From the NCBI GenBank assembly GCA_018242665.1, contig JAFEBL010000010.1, positions 124,001 to 188,000 of the forward strand: a stretch of 64,000 nucleotides of DNA, written 5' to 3'. The notes under the pieces are model-generated. The model saw only the letters and a program-made list of their open reading frames with translations. It was not told the origin of the DNA and ran no database searches. Origin of the DNA: Nitrospira sp. GTDB lineage: Bacteria > Nitrospirota > Nitrospiria > Nitrospirales > Nitrospiraceae. Every line of letters begins with the position of its first letter. Within the stretch, counting starts at the first letter, position 1. The position numbers and the translations under genes were made by a program. Of this stretch, positions 53,090 through 61,578 are shown piece by piece.

Positions 53090-55030
53090 TCAATACTTGC
53101 ACATCGCTATGGATTGAATGACCGCCTCAATCTCATGCCCTTTATCATCAAACTCTCCGTGGCGGTGAGAAGTCGTAGCATGGCATTCCGTAGCGAAAGT
53201 CACCCTTGTGGATTCAAAATCCTCCCTGATTCCCAGGATGGGAGCGCGCTTTGAACCTTCAAGGTGATCAGCCACGTAGGTTAGTAAGGAACTGGGATAT
53301 ACGATGATACTATCCGATGCTTCGTCTCCGGGCGCCAACGTATACACCAGAAAATTTGTCTCAGGGACCGCCATCGTGGCCCCTGAGCTAAATGCCTGCT
53401 GCGCTCGGCTTATTGAAATTGCTGGCGCAAGAAATTGGATTGAGGCGAGAGAAACATTTTGCATAACAACCAGCCGATCCCGTAACACATTCTCGTACAA
53501 AAATCCGTGGAATATGGATCCTGCGCTATGCCCGACTAAATGAATCTTGTATCGTTCACCTGGAGTTGTTTCCATAGCGCTGAACAATTGATCAAGAAAC
53601 AGTTTGGCTCCGCCGTTAGTCTTCGTAGCGCCCTCACACCGGCCCTTCATTTCGTTCCAAAATGCAGTGCGCACGGCAGGCGCCAGCTGTTTACCCATCC
53701 ACTCTTGGCCTTCTCGCACAACCTTTCCCAGGCTTTCCTTGAACTTGCTCCAGGCATCCCCAAACTTGAATCCCGCAGGCCCCTTCTGATCATCTTCACT
53801 TCTCAGATATCCCATCAGGGACTCATCCCAACTACTCTCCCAAATGAACAGGTAGGGACAGATGCCCTGGCTCTTCGCGATTCCCCAGAGACGATCCGCA
53901 ACCGTGGCAGCATATGTTTCTGAATTAAGCCCACCATGCGCATACAGCATGACGTGGTGATACCCGTCGTCCAATTTGGGGGTGGCAAGCACTCGCTGAG
54001 CCATTGCCGGCAACTGAGCAACGCTAGTAGTCAAGGAGCCGCTGGTAGAGAGCGCACCGCGGTCGTCCGTATTGATTAGATGGAATAAGATCTCAGGATT
54101 GCTGAAATCTAGACCATCAACGGAACTCCGAACCTGCGCATCTTTGCCAAGCGCAACGGTTGAACCGGCAAAGCCAGCCACAAACACGGTCGGGCGCCCC
54201 TTAGCATCCTTCGTCTCGGGACCAGGTCTTGACACCCAGGCATCCTGCCGATGCTCCATCCAGTCCTCATAGTGCAACAGGGCAAGACCATTCCTTCCCC
54301 ATTTTCGGCCCCAGGAATTCTGGATAATAAAACCATGCGGTGTATAGCCGACGATCGCAAAAGCATGGAGACCTTTTGACCTGGATGCAAACGGAATAGT
54401 CGGATAGGCGATACCGCGACGCACCCTTAAATTCTTCTGATCCCAGCCGTCGTGAACCCAAGCTGACGCCAGAACGGCATCTCCTTCGATTAGTGCCGCC
54501 TGCATGTTCCCAACATCGCTATCTACGAGCCGATAGTACGCACCTATGGGATGCCGTTTCGCCTCCTCCGCTCTCTCTACGGTGAAGGCTCTGTCCGTAA
54601 TCCACAGCCCGGCTTTCGTGAGTTTCCCTTTTGACGACCACACCGCTTCCGAAGCTACTCCATGATGATGCCAACCCTTCATGGCGCCCCGAGGACTGGT
54701 CCCATCATAGTGTTCGCCTTTCCACTCATCGTACCGCTTGGCAATCTCATACAACATCCGGGCGCTGACCTGGCTGAATTGCCTTGGGCGGCGATTTATG
54801 TCACGCGCACGTAGGCTGACATTGATCACGGTAGCCAATGCGAACCCTACGCAGGCGCCTTCCCTCCCCTGATCGAGCACGGGGATACCAGTAAGTGGCT
54901 TTTTGGCTTCCGGGAGCAGCGTGAGGCTCGGTGCAAAGATGTAATCCCGGGCATCTGAATCATCTGCGCGCACATCCAAGGTACGTAGCCGCGTATCCTT
55001 GTTCCCTCCAGGAAATCGAATGACAGGCAT
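53090..55030 (-). CDS. Papain-family (C1) cysteine protease fused to an alpha/beta-hydrolase-like domain
   Basis: This 646-residue protein has no signal peptide or membrane segment, so it is probably cytosolic. Residues 1-275 are a papain-like peptidase: oxyanion Gln54 and nucleophile Cys60 in DQGREGACVGFA, His222 in KGLHAFAIVGY and Asn238 in IQNSWG are all present. Residues about 355-590 resemble an alpha/beta hydrolase: oxyanion-type HGG (365-367), nucleophile Ser502 in LVGHSAGS, an acidic residue near LAPGDEASD and histidines at 620-624. The fusion of a protease with a lipase/esterase-like module is unusual, and I do not know a characterised example. It is co-directional with, and about 490 bases downstream of, a membrane protein gene, in AT-rich DNA unlike its neighbours. 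Confidence 0.78.
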   Translation of the reverse strand: MPVIRFPGGNKDTRLRTLDVRADDSDARDYIFAPSLTLLPEAKKPLTGIPVLDQGREGACVGFALATVINVSLRARDINRRPRQFSQVSARMLYEIAKRYDEWKGEHYDGTSPRGAMKGWHHHGVASEAVWSSKGKLTKAGLWITDRAFTVERAEEAKRHPIGAYYRLVDSDVGNMQAALIEGDAVLASAWVHDGWDQKNLRVRRGIAYPTIPFASRSKGLHAFAIVGYTPHGFIIQNSWGRKWGRNGLALLHYEDWMEHRQDAWVSRPGPETKDAKGRPTVFVAGFAGSTVALGKDAQVRSSVDGLDFSNPEILFHLINTDDRGALSTSGSLTTSVAQLPAMAQRVLATPKLDDGYHHVMLYAHGGLNSETYAATVADRLWGIAKSQGICPYLFIWESSWDESLMGYLRSEDDQKGPAGFKFGDAWSKFKESLGKVVREGQEWMGKQLAPAVRTAFWNEMKGRCEGATKTNGGAKLFLDQLFSAMETTPGERYKIHLVGHSAGSIFHGFLYENVLRDRLVVMQNVSLASIQFLAPAISISRAQQAFSSGATMAVPETNFLVYTLAPGDEASDSIIVYPSSLLTYVADHLEGSKRAPILGIREDFESTRVTFATECHATTSHRHGEFDDKGHEIEAVIQSIAMCKY

Positions 55031-55518
55031 TGCAACAACCTCTCTTCCTCATAGATTCTTCACTTGACCAACATGCCAAGATCGATATCACTAGAGTCGG
55101 GAAATTAAAAACTTGTGCCTCAGTACGTGCAGTTATAATTCTCTCTGCCACCTCGCTAGAAAATGATGGCATTGCAACATAAAGGTGAAATGAGGGCTTC
55201 CGCCGCCACCGCCGATAGGAATGGGATAATGGATTGGCATAGTGGCCTGCAGAGCAGATCGTGAATCGCATCGACAAACTCACAAGAGCACACCGTCGGA
55301 GATGTTGATGGCAACTCGGCGCTGGCCCTAAAACTTGATATACCGGGAGACACCGTACACCCTTCTCCGGCTAACTGTAATGCCTACCTGAATCAACCGG
55401 GGCTGCTAGATCTTGGCAGAACACCATCTTCAAGCTATAGGCAGCCACCGGCTATTTCCCTGAGTATATTACTTCGGAGTAGACAGCGTCCCCTTTCTCT
55501 ATCTGCCAGTTTAAGCGA
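55031..55518. other. 488-base intergenic region between the protease and membrane protein genes
   Basis: AT-rich and without a convincing gene. Short frames on both strands lack ribosome binding sites. If the two flanking minus-strand genes form an operon, this gap is unusually long, so the protease probably has its own promoter here. No inverted repeat with a T-tract was seen. Confidence 0.3.
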
Positions 55519-56901
55519 CTATTTCTCTTTCTTGACGATGGAATTGGCCACCATTTCGACCGCACGGTCCAAGAGGGCAAAAAATACATCAATGCTAAAA
55601 CCAAACAAGAACGAGACCCCGAATAAGGTAGTGTTCCAGGAATACACGCCTGGCGCCTTCGGCTGCGAATCTCCAAACACCCAAGATATGCTGACGCCAG
55701 CCAAAATCCCTAAAGAGAATCGCATGAGCAAACGTTCAAATGATGGATCTGGCACAAGCGGATTCAGAATCCCCCTCATCTGAAAAACCACCGCTCCCAA
55801 AAGACCATACATGGCCGGCAATACCCAGATTCCGAGCATTGCTGTCAACTTCTGGCACTGGTAAATTAAAGATGAGAGTGTATATCCGCCTGATGAGGTC
55901 ACTTGCACAGAATCACTCCTATCTTTCGGCACGGTCGGACCAATGTAACCCACCCCCAAATGATACAGGAACTCCACGAGTTGCCTTTGTTTATTGATAA
56001 GCTTTTCAACAGGTCCAGACTCCTCGCTCTGACCCTTGCCGTGAGTAAGAGATAGCAGCTTTTGCTGTGAACCAAGTTTTCCAGTGACTCTACTGCTGTC
56101 GTCCTTGGCGATAGAAGACTGCTCTCTTAGCGACTCTGCCGATTCGTAATTTCCCCCCTTATACACATATCCTTTATCTTTGCCTTCGCTTCCACCCACA
56201 GCTGGATAGCTACTTCCCTCCGACGCTCCGCGCGTAAACCATGAGTGTATCCACGAAGATATATTGCTCACAGGATGTGATGTCTCATTGATCAATTCAA
56301 GCGAGAGCGGCAAGTAGGTAATCCATTGATCGTTAATTTTTAATAGATCCACGTAGTGCTTCAAGTAAGGTTCAAATATCACCTCATCTTGATCTTTCTT
56401 GTCCGCCTGCCTTTGCCTTTCGTGTTTTTCGTTTTTTTCAGTAAGGCCAAATAAATCTTGATGGTTCTTGAAAGTAAATCTGAACAACCGTTCGGCTTTG
56501 TCGATGGCATTTTGTGACTGAATATCGCGAAGTGCTAGGAGCAATGAGTTAGCCTGACTGTACAACTGCGTGTAATAAGCTGTAGCGACGACAACCGCGA
56601 CAGCAAAGAATGAAAATAACGTGCGGGTTATTCGACCTGTTATCGAAATAGGAAAGGGTTGCCAATCTGACCCTAAGTCTTTGAGGGTAACCGGAGCAAT
56701 CGCCTGAATCGATTCGTTCAAAGCCGACGCCAGTGCCACGGCAAGCTCTTCATCCCCCTCGCTATCGACAGATCCCGAAGTTGCACGCGCCAGAGCCTCT
56801 GCTAGTGCCTTGCTGGGCAGGCGTCCTGATCTGGCAGCATAGGCTAGAACTAAGCGCGCATCAGAAATTAAGGTCGTCAAACTACCATTTTGGTTAGTCA
56901 T
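55519..56901 (-). CDS. Membrane protein of unknown function with large central domain
   Basis: The product is 460 residues. A cytosolic-looking helix region at 1-90 (YAARSGRLPSKALAEALARA) is followed by TM1 at 92-111, a large hydrophilic region at 112-355 rich in Lys/Glu/Ser and three helices at 356-375, 391-409 and 424-443. The C-terminal block (MYGLLGAVVFQMRGI, then RFSLGILAGVSISWVFG, then FGFSIDVFFALLDRA) looks like a conserved membrane module. I do not recognise the family. It is in the AT-rich island with the protease-hydrolase fusion and a small secreted protein; a functional link is inferred from location only. Confidence 0.7.
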   Translation of the reverse strand: MTNQNGSLTTLISDARLVLAYAARSGRLPSKALAEALARATSGSVDSEGDEELAVALASALNESIQAIAPVTLKDLGSDWQPFPISITGRITRTLFSFFAVAVVVATAYYTQLYSQANSLLLALRDIQSQNAIDKAERLFRFTFKNHQDLFGLTEKNEKHERQRQADKKDQDEVIFEPYLKHYVDLLKINDQWITYLPLSLELINETSHPVSNISSWIHSWFTRGASEGSSYPAVGGSEGKDKGYVYKGGNYESAESLREQSSIAKDDSSRVTGKLGSQQKLLSLTHGKGQSEESGPVEKLINKQRQLVEFLYHLGVGYIGPTVPKDRSDSVQVTSSGGYTLSSLIYQCQKLTAMLGIWVLPAMYGLLGAVVFQMRGILNPLVPDPSFERLLMRFSLGILAGVSISWVFGDSQPKAPGVYSWNTTLFGVSFLFGFSIDVFFALLDRAVEMVANSIVKKEK

Positions 56902-56965
56902 TACTAACGTTCCAATTCCCCTGCCCCAAGGCTAGTTCCGCTCGAAGTTCTTCCCCTAGACATAT

Positions 56966-57175
56966 CTAACCCCGAACTCCATAGACAGGACCGTACGGCG
57001 AAGGACAAATACACATTGTTCCTGGGGGTCCCGGAGGTTGAGCCCAGCACCAAAAATTTGGCGTGTAACAAACCGTGCCTGGAGGATGGGGAGGAACCTG
57101 AGCTAACGCTAGGTCACCAGAACAAGGAAACAGCACTATGAAACCAAACACCAGAAACAAACGCATAAGCTTCAT
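56966..57175 (-). CDS. Small secreted Cys/Pro-rich protein
   Basis: The product is 69 residues from the ATG at 57175 with AGGAGA 11 bases upstream; a longer frame to 57202 is less likely. A signal peptide ends at LALAQ. The 40-residue mature part has two similar Pro/Cys units (PPHPPGTVCYTPNFWCW and PPGPPGTMCICPSPYG), giving four cysteines that could form two disulfides or bind metal. Similar short PPGT-Cys peptides occur in other Gram-negative bacteria without known function. It lies 64 bases upstream of the membrane protein gene on the same strand. Confidence 0.65.
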   Translation of the reverse strand: MKLMRLFLVFGFIVLFPCSGDLALAQVPPHPPGTVCYTPNFWCWAQPPGPPGTMCICPSPYGPVYGVRG

Positions 57176-57602
57176 TTTGGATTTGTCTCCTAGCGAACGC
57201 ATTGATGAGATTGTCCATGATTGTTCACCGCCTTAACGAGGAACATCATGTCTTAACTCCAAGCACCACACAGCTCTAATGGTAGAACAGCGTGACGTCT
57301 ACAGACCAAATTTGTAGATCATTAACTACGTATCCGCAATACGTCCAAACGGCCCTACTGCATCCCGAAATACCATCATTTTTAACTGTGTGCACTACCG
57401 ACAGATGCCTGCGCATGGTTGATGACGTTTTTGCAGTACAACTAGAACTGGGTTGGTCAAAGAGGTAGAGAGATTTTGTTAGCGAAGACGGATAAGTTTG
57501 GATGAGTCGCGGGATGCAGGCCTGACAAATCGGCAGGAGGATTTTCACGGGGAAAGGGAATCGATGGAGAGACACTCTTACCGCTGAGGCTGACTTGAGA
57601 GG
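57176..57602. other. 427-base region at the right edge of the AT-rich island
   Basis: The sequence separates the island from the twin MFS genes. One 99-codon minus frame (57276-57575) shows no family features and no good ribosome binding site. Nothing resembling an attachment site, integrase or transposon end was found. Confidence 0.3.
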
Positions 57603-58865
57603 CTACGGCATCTTGATCGACGACGGCAGCGCGCGAGCGGTCTCACTAGCCGCTCGATTCCGAAACCACGCCGTGCCTGCCGCCAATATTCCCATCACCA
57701 CGCCGATCCCGATGACACTAGGGACGGAACCAAACCACTCGGCAACCCACCCGAACACGGTCATGCCGAGCATGGAGGTCGCCGTGGCGGCTGCTGTGTA
57801 CACAGCCATGACCCGCCCGACCATTCCCGGCGGCGACACCTCCTGAATGATGCCCCAGGCAATCGGGGTCCAGGTTCCGAATCCGATTCCGACACAAACG
57901 ACGAGCACCGACGCGATGCGCACATGTTGCGTCCACGTCAGGCCGATCAAGGCCAGCCCGGCGAGGGCGCAGGAAAGCAAGATCACCGACAGTCGGCGCG
58001 AAAGGCTCCAAGCGCTCATGCGCACCAACCCGAAGGACGCGAGGAGGAATCCCGCCCCGAGCCACGACCAGAGATACCCGATCTCCACCGGTCCAAGTCC
58101 GAGGAGATGGCGGCCGAATACGGGAAACAGAGTGGTGAACGCGCCACTGGCGAAGGTATAGATCGACGCGAGGACAATCAGGACAAGAACGGTGTGATGA
58201 CTCAGAAATGCCCACCGTAAACCATCGAGCGCGTGCCCGAAGAAGCTTCCCCTCCCCTCGCCCATTGCGGGTTTCCGCTCCGCGTCACGCAATCGGATCG
58301 GCAACAGGCAGGCCGCCGAAGCAAAATATGTCGCCGCATTGACGCACAGGACATCCTGCGAACCGGAAAAGGCAATGCCGAGTCCGCTGGCAGCGGGGCC
58401 GAGGATGATGCCGATACTGGTCGTACTCTGGAGCAGCGCATTCGCGGCGGTGAACTGCGGGCGGCCGACCATGAAGGGAATGACGGACGAGAGCGTAGGC
58501 ACAAACAACGCCGTGGCCACGCCATACAGAAACGTCAGCAGATAGAGCGATTCGACCGTGAAGTGCTCGACCGACACCAGGCAGGGAATGACGCCGATCA
58601 GTATGCCCCGCGCCACATCGCTGCCGATCAGGATCACTTTCTTCGAGCAACGATCGACGACGACACCGATGAATGGGCCGAAGAGAATCGGCGGCACGGT
58701 CAGCAACAGCCCGATGACGGTGGTTTTGATGGGGGACCCGGTCACGGCGTAGACAAACCAGAGTAAGGCCAGCTTGCTCACGCCTTCCGCGATCTGGGAC
58801 AGCACTTGACTCCACCAGATGAAGCGGAAGTCTCGCGTCAGGAGCCATCGAGGGGCGTCAACCAT
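57603..58865 (-). CDS. MFS transporter (MFS_3 / enterobactin-exporter-like) A
   Basis: The product is 420 residues with twelve predicted helices. I take the ATG at 58865 (MVDAPRWLLTRDFRF); the upstream extension in frame is not protein-like. Typical features are the RDFRFIWWSQVLSQIAEGV start, the FGPFIGVVVDRCSKKVIL loop of motif A and EVSPPGMVGRVMAVY in the middle. It probably exports a small molecule using the proton gradient. It is a paralogue of the next gene at 59022-60284, which also encodes 420 residues. The substrate is unknown. Confidence 0.87.
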   Translation of the reverse strand: MVDAPRWLLTRDFRFIWWSQVLSQIAEGVSKLALLWFVYAVTGSPIKTTVIGLLLTVPPILFGPFIGVVVDRCSKKVILIGSDVARGILIGVIPCLVSVEHFTVESLYLLTFLYGVATALFVPTLSSVIPFMVGRPQFTAANALLQSTTSIGIILGPAASGLGIAFSGSQDVLCVNAATYFASAACLLPIRLRDAERKPAMGEGRGSFFGHALDGLRWAFLSHHTVLVLIVLASIYTFASGAFTTLFPVFGRHLLGLGPVEIGYLWSWLGAGFLLASFGLVRMSAWSLSRRLSVILLSCALAGLALIGLTWTQHVRIASVLVVCVGIGFGTWTPIAWGIIQEVSPPGMVGRVMAVYTAAATATSMLGMTVFGWVAEWFGSVPSVIGIGVVMGILAAGTAWFRNRAASETARALPSSIKMP

Positions 58866-59021
58866 GGCGCCAGTATAAACGTTTGCGCGAGGGGAGGAAT
58901 CAACAGGAAGGGCTGTCGAGGGATGTGGTTTCACGCATGGTCTCTCCAGTTGCCATTCGCGGCGGCGCACTCTGCGTCAGGATGCGCCTGAAGATACGAC
59001 GGCGGCCTGCTCCACATCTGC

Positions 59022-60284
59022 TTAGGCGCGCACGGCAGGCACGAAACAGACTCGCTGAGCACAGCAGACGGCCACGGCTGCCGTGAGTAGTAAGACCGAT
59101 CCCAAGCCGATCAGACTCGCAGCAGGTCCCATCGCGTCTGCCACCCACCCGAACCCTGTCATCCCTGCCATGGCCGACGCCATGGAGCCTACGCTGAACG
59201 TGGTGAGGACCCGGCCGATCAGATGTTCAGGCGTCACTTCCTGCAACAAGGCCCAGACGATCGGGTTGAGCACGGCTGTGCTGCCGCCGACGATGATGAC
59301 GATACCTGCCGCCAACAACGGCGTCTCCAGTAGGCTCAGGCTGCAGACGGCAAGACCACCGATGGTCATGCCGCGAACCACGATACGCAATCCGCCTTGC
59401 ATATCGCTCTGTTTCTTCAGCGCCAACCAAGTCGATGCGGCCAGCATGCCGACGCCAAGCGCAGACCACAACCAGCCCAATTGCACCGGGCCTACCTGCA
59501 GAAACTCCTTGGCATACACCGGCAGGATAAAGACGAAGGCACTCACTCCTAAATTGTAGAGTGACGAAATGATGACCAACGTCAAAACCATGGATTGCTG
59601 TGAAAACACAAAACGAAATCCGGCAAGGAGTTCCTCCAGGACCGAGGAAGTCCGGTCGCTCGCTCTGGGCTGGGCGGCCGCAAAGCGAATGGGCATCAGG
59701 CAGAAGGCGGACATGAGGAACGTGGCCGAATTCACGAACAAGACGTTTTGCGCATCGATGAGGGCGATCATGATGCCGCTGATGGCCGGCCCAAGCAGCA
59801 TCCCGATGTTGTTCGTACCTTGAATGAGCGCATTCGCCGACATCAGCTCGGAGGGCCGCACCAACAGCGGCACGGCGGACACCAGCGCGGGACCGAAGAC
59901 GGTGGAGACCACGGAGGTGAGAAAAATCAACCCATAGAGGCCTTCGATAGAAAGCTGATGCATGGCATAGAGCGTCGGGATGAGTAACGTGAGGAGCGCA
60001 CGCGCAAGATCAACCCATACCATCACGGCCTTCTTCGGCAATCGATCCAGGTACACGCCGATCAGCGGTCCAAACAGCAGCGGAGGAATGGTTTGCAGCA
60101 AGCCAACCATCGTCATCTTCATGGCCGAGCCGGTCAGCTCATACACGAACCAGAGGAGTGCCACCTTGTTGAGGCCCTCGCCGATCTGCGAGGTTGTCTG
60201 GCCCCACCACAATAATCCGAAGTCTCTGGTGTGAATCAGGCGCCACCCGCGACTGACCTGTGAAGGGGAATGATGGTCGGACAT
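59022..60284 (-). CDS. MFS transporter (MFS_3 / enterobactin-exporter-like) B
   Basis: The product is 420 residues from the ATG at 60284 with AGGAGG 10 bases upstream. Twelve helices are predicted. It aligns block by block with the paralogue downstream: RDFGLLWWGQTTSQIGEGLNK, FGPLIGVYLDRLPKKAVM and EVTPEHLIGRVLTTF. The pair arose by tandem duplication and has since diverged. MFS_3 members export siderophores, drugs or macrolide-like compounds. A 156-base gap separates the two genes. Confidence 0.9.
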   Translation of the reverse strand: MSDHHSPSQVSRGWRLIHTRDFGLLWWGQTTSQIGEGLNKVALLWFVYELTGSAMKMTMVGLLQTIPPLLFGPLIGVYLDRLPKKAVMVWVDLARALLTLLIPTLYAMHQLSIEGLYGLIFLTSVVSTVFGPALVSAVPLLVRPSELMSANALIQGTNNIGMLLGPAISGIMIALIDAQNVLFVNSATFLMSAFCLMPIRFAAAQPRASDRTSSVLEELLAGFRFVFSQQSMVLTLVIISSLYNLGVSAFVFILPVYAKEFLQVGPVQLGWLWSALGVGMLAASTWLALKKQSDMQGGLRIVVRGMTIGGLAVCSLSLLETPLLAAGIVIIVGGSTAVLNPIVWALLQEVTPEHLIGRVLTTFSVGSMASAMAGMTGFGWVADAMGPAASLIGLGSVLLLTAAVAVCCAQRVCFVPAVRA

Positions 60285-60562
60285 GATGGCCAATCCTCCT
60301 GGGCGCGACGAAACGGGTTGGTCATGGACGTGCGCGCTCTAGGCGCTGGAACCATGTTACCGATTCCTGCCGGACAACCGCCCTAGGGAAGGCCCTGGCG
60401 GCGCATCGACAGATACCCAGTCCTCCCCCCTTTCGCATCTGCCGAATGCCCGGCGCGCCTTGATCGCCGCACTGGACGCGTCCATTCGGAAGGCCTTTCT
60501 TAAGATTCTCCTTCGCCCGTCCGACACAGGAAGGGGAATCCCAATTCTCGTAAGGAGGCAAC

Positions 60563-60937
60563 ATGTCGAAGATCGTCGAACAGATCGAGAAGGCCATCGG
60601 GGCGCACGGAGCATGGAAGGTCAAGCTGCGACAGAACATCGACGGGACGCTCGCATTGGTCCCTGCCGAAGTGGGAGTGGATAACCGGTGTGAGTTCGGA
60701 AAGTGGCTTTACAGTCTGGCCGGGACACCAGTCGCCAACGATCCCCGCTATAAGGAGATCCTTGAGCTCCACAAGGCCTTTCACAAAATTGCGGCAACCG
60801 TGGTGACGAAGGTACAGGCCGGCGACAAAGCAGGAGCGGAAGCGTCGATCGGACTGAAGGGCGACTATACCGTGGCATCGGCCACGCTCACGGCAAAAAT
60901 GATGGAGTGGAAGAAAACGTCGACGAAGGCAGCCTGA
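60563..60937 (+). CDS. Stand-alone CZB (chemoreceptor zinc-binding) domain protein
   Basis: The product is 124 residues from an ATG behind AAGGAGG. The four zinc ligands of the CZB family are in place: His15 in GAHGAWKVKL, Cys43 in RCEFGKWLY, His70 and His74 in ELHKAFHKIA. CZB domains normally sit at the end of chemoreceptors or in diguanylate cyclases such as DgcZ, where they sense zinc or oxidants. Here the domain stands alone. The Cys motif is RCEFGKWLY rather than the more usual H-C-x-LG-x-W. It precedes a response regulator and an RND exporter. Confidence 0.88.
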   Translation: MSKIVEQIEKAIGAHGAWKVKLRQNIDGTLALVPAEVGVDNRCEFGKWLYSLAGTPVANDPRYKEILELHKAFHKIAATVVTKVQAGDKAGAEASIGLKGDYTVASATLTAKMMEWKKTSTKAA

Positions 60938-60956
60938 GTACCACCGGCCCCAGGCT

Positions 60957-60993
60957 CTGGAGAAATTCCTCACGCACTGGGGAATTTCTCCAG
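60957..60993 (+). terminator. Perfect 13-bp hairpin after the CZB gene
   Basis: CTGGAGAAATTCC (60957-60969) and GGAATTTCTCCAG (60981-60993) pair perfectly around an 11-base loop, starting 20 bases after the CZB stop. There is no T-tract immediately after it on either strand, so termination may be weak. It may instead stabilise the CZB mRNA 3' end. Confidence 0.55.
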
Positions 60994-61152
60994 AACGTTC
61001 TCGCCGCAACGACCGGGCGCTCACCCATATCCATCTGACGGTGACGCGCCGAACTGATTGGCGTGGTTGAGGTTTTTGATTTTCACTCCGGTTCTCGCGC
61101 CGCCTGGAATGACCTCTGCAGTGCCATGAACCCAATTATCGGGTAGGAATCC

Positions 61153-61578
61153 ATGGCCGCCTCCATTCTCGTCATCGACGACAGCCCGGGCGAATGCGAA
61201 CTGCTTCGCCAGGCACTCACTCAAGCCGGTTTCACCGGACGGCTGGAGATCACTGAGAGCGGCCGATCCGCCCTCGCCTATTTGCGCGATCACGCAACTG
61301 GCGATGAATTGGGATTGATCCTCCTCGACCTCAAACTCCGCGGCGAACGCGGTGTGGATGTCTTGAAGCAGCTCAAGCAAGACCACCGGTTCGCACACAT
61401 CCCCGTGGTGATCCTCACGAGTTCAGACGATACGCTTGATATCGGGGCTTGTTACCAGGCCGGAGCCAACGGCTACGTCGTGAAGCCGGGGGAATTCAAC
61501 GACTTGGTCACCTTGGCCCTGCATCTCTGGAAATTCTGGCTGATCCACAATTGCACCCGGCGGATGGCTGCATGCTGA
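61153..61578 (+). CDS. Single-domain response regulator (Rcp1-like)
   Basis: The product is 141 residues with a GTAGGAATCC ribosome binding site. It is a receiver domain with acidic residues at 9-10 (VIDDSPGE), phospho-acceptor Asp59 (LILLDLKLRG), a Thr/Ser in VILTSSDD and Lys in GYVVKPGE. This is the long Rcp1-type receiver usually phosphorylated by phytochrome-like kinases. The stop codon overlaps the start of the RND gene (ATGCTGA), indicating translational coupling. No kinase is adjacent. Confidence 0.88.
   Translation: MAASILVIDDSPGECELLRQALTQAGFTGRLEITESGRSALAYLRDHATGDELGLILLDLKLRGERGVDVLKQLKQDHRFAHIPVVILTSSDDTLDIGACYQAGANGYVVKPGEFNDLVTLALHLWKFWLIHNCTRRMAAC

Noticed and set aside
52884-53117. 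Short plus-strand frame at the island edge
   Set aside because: No ribosome binding site, no family features and overlap with the protease gene end.
57276-57575. 99-codon minus-strand frame upstream of the small secreted protein gene
   Set aside because: Composition is not protein-like, no start signal, and no repeat or domain seen.
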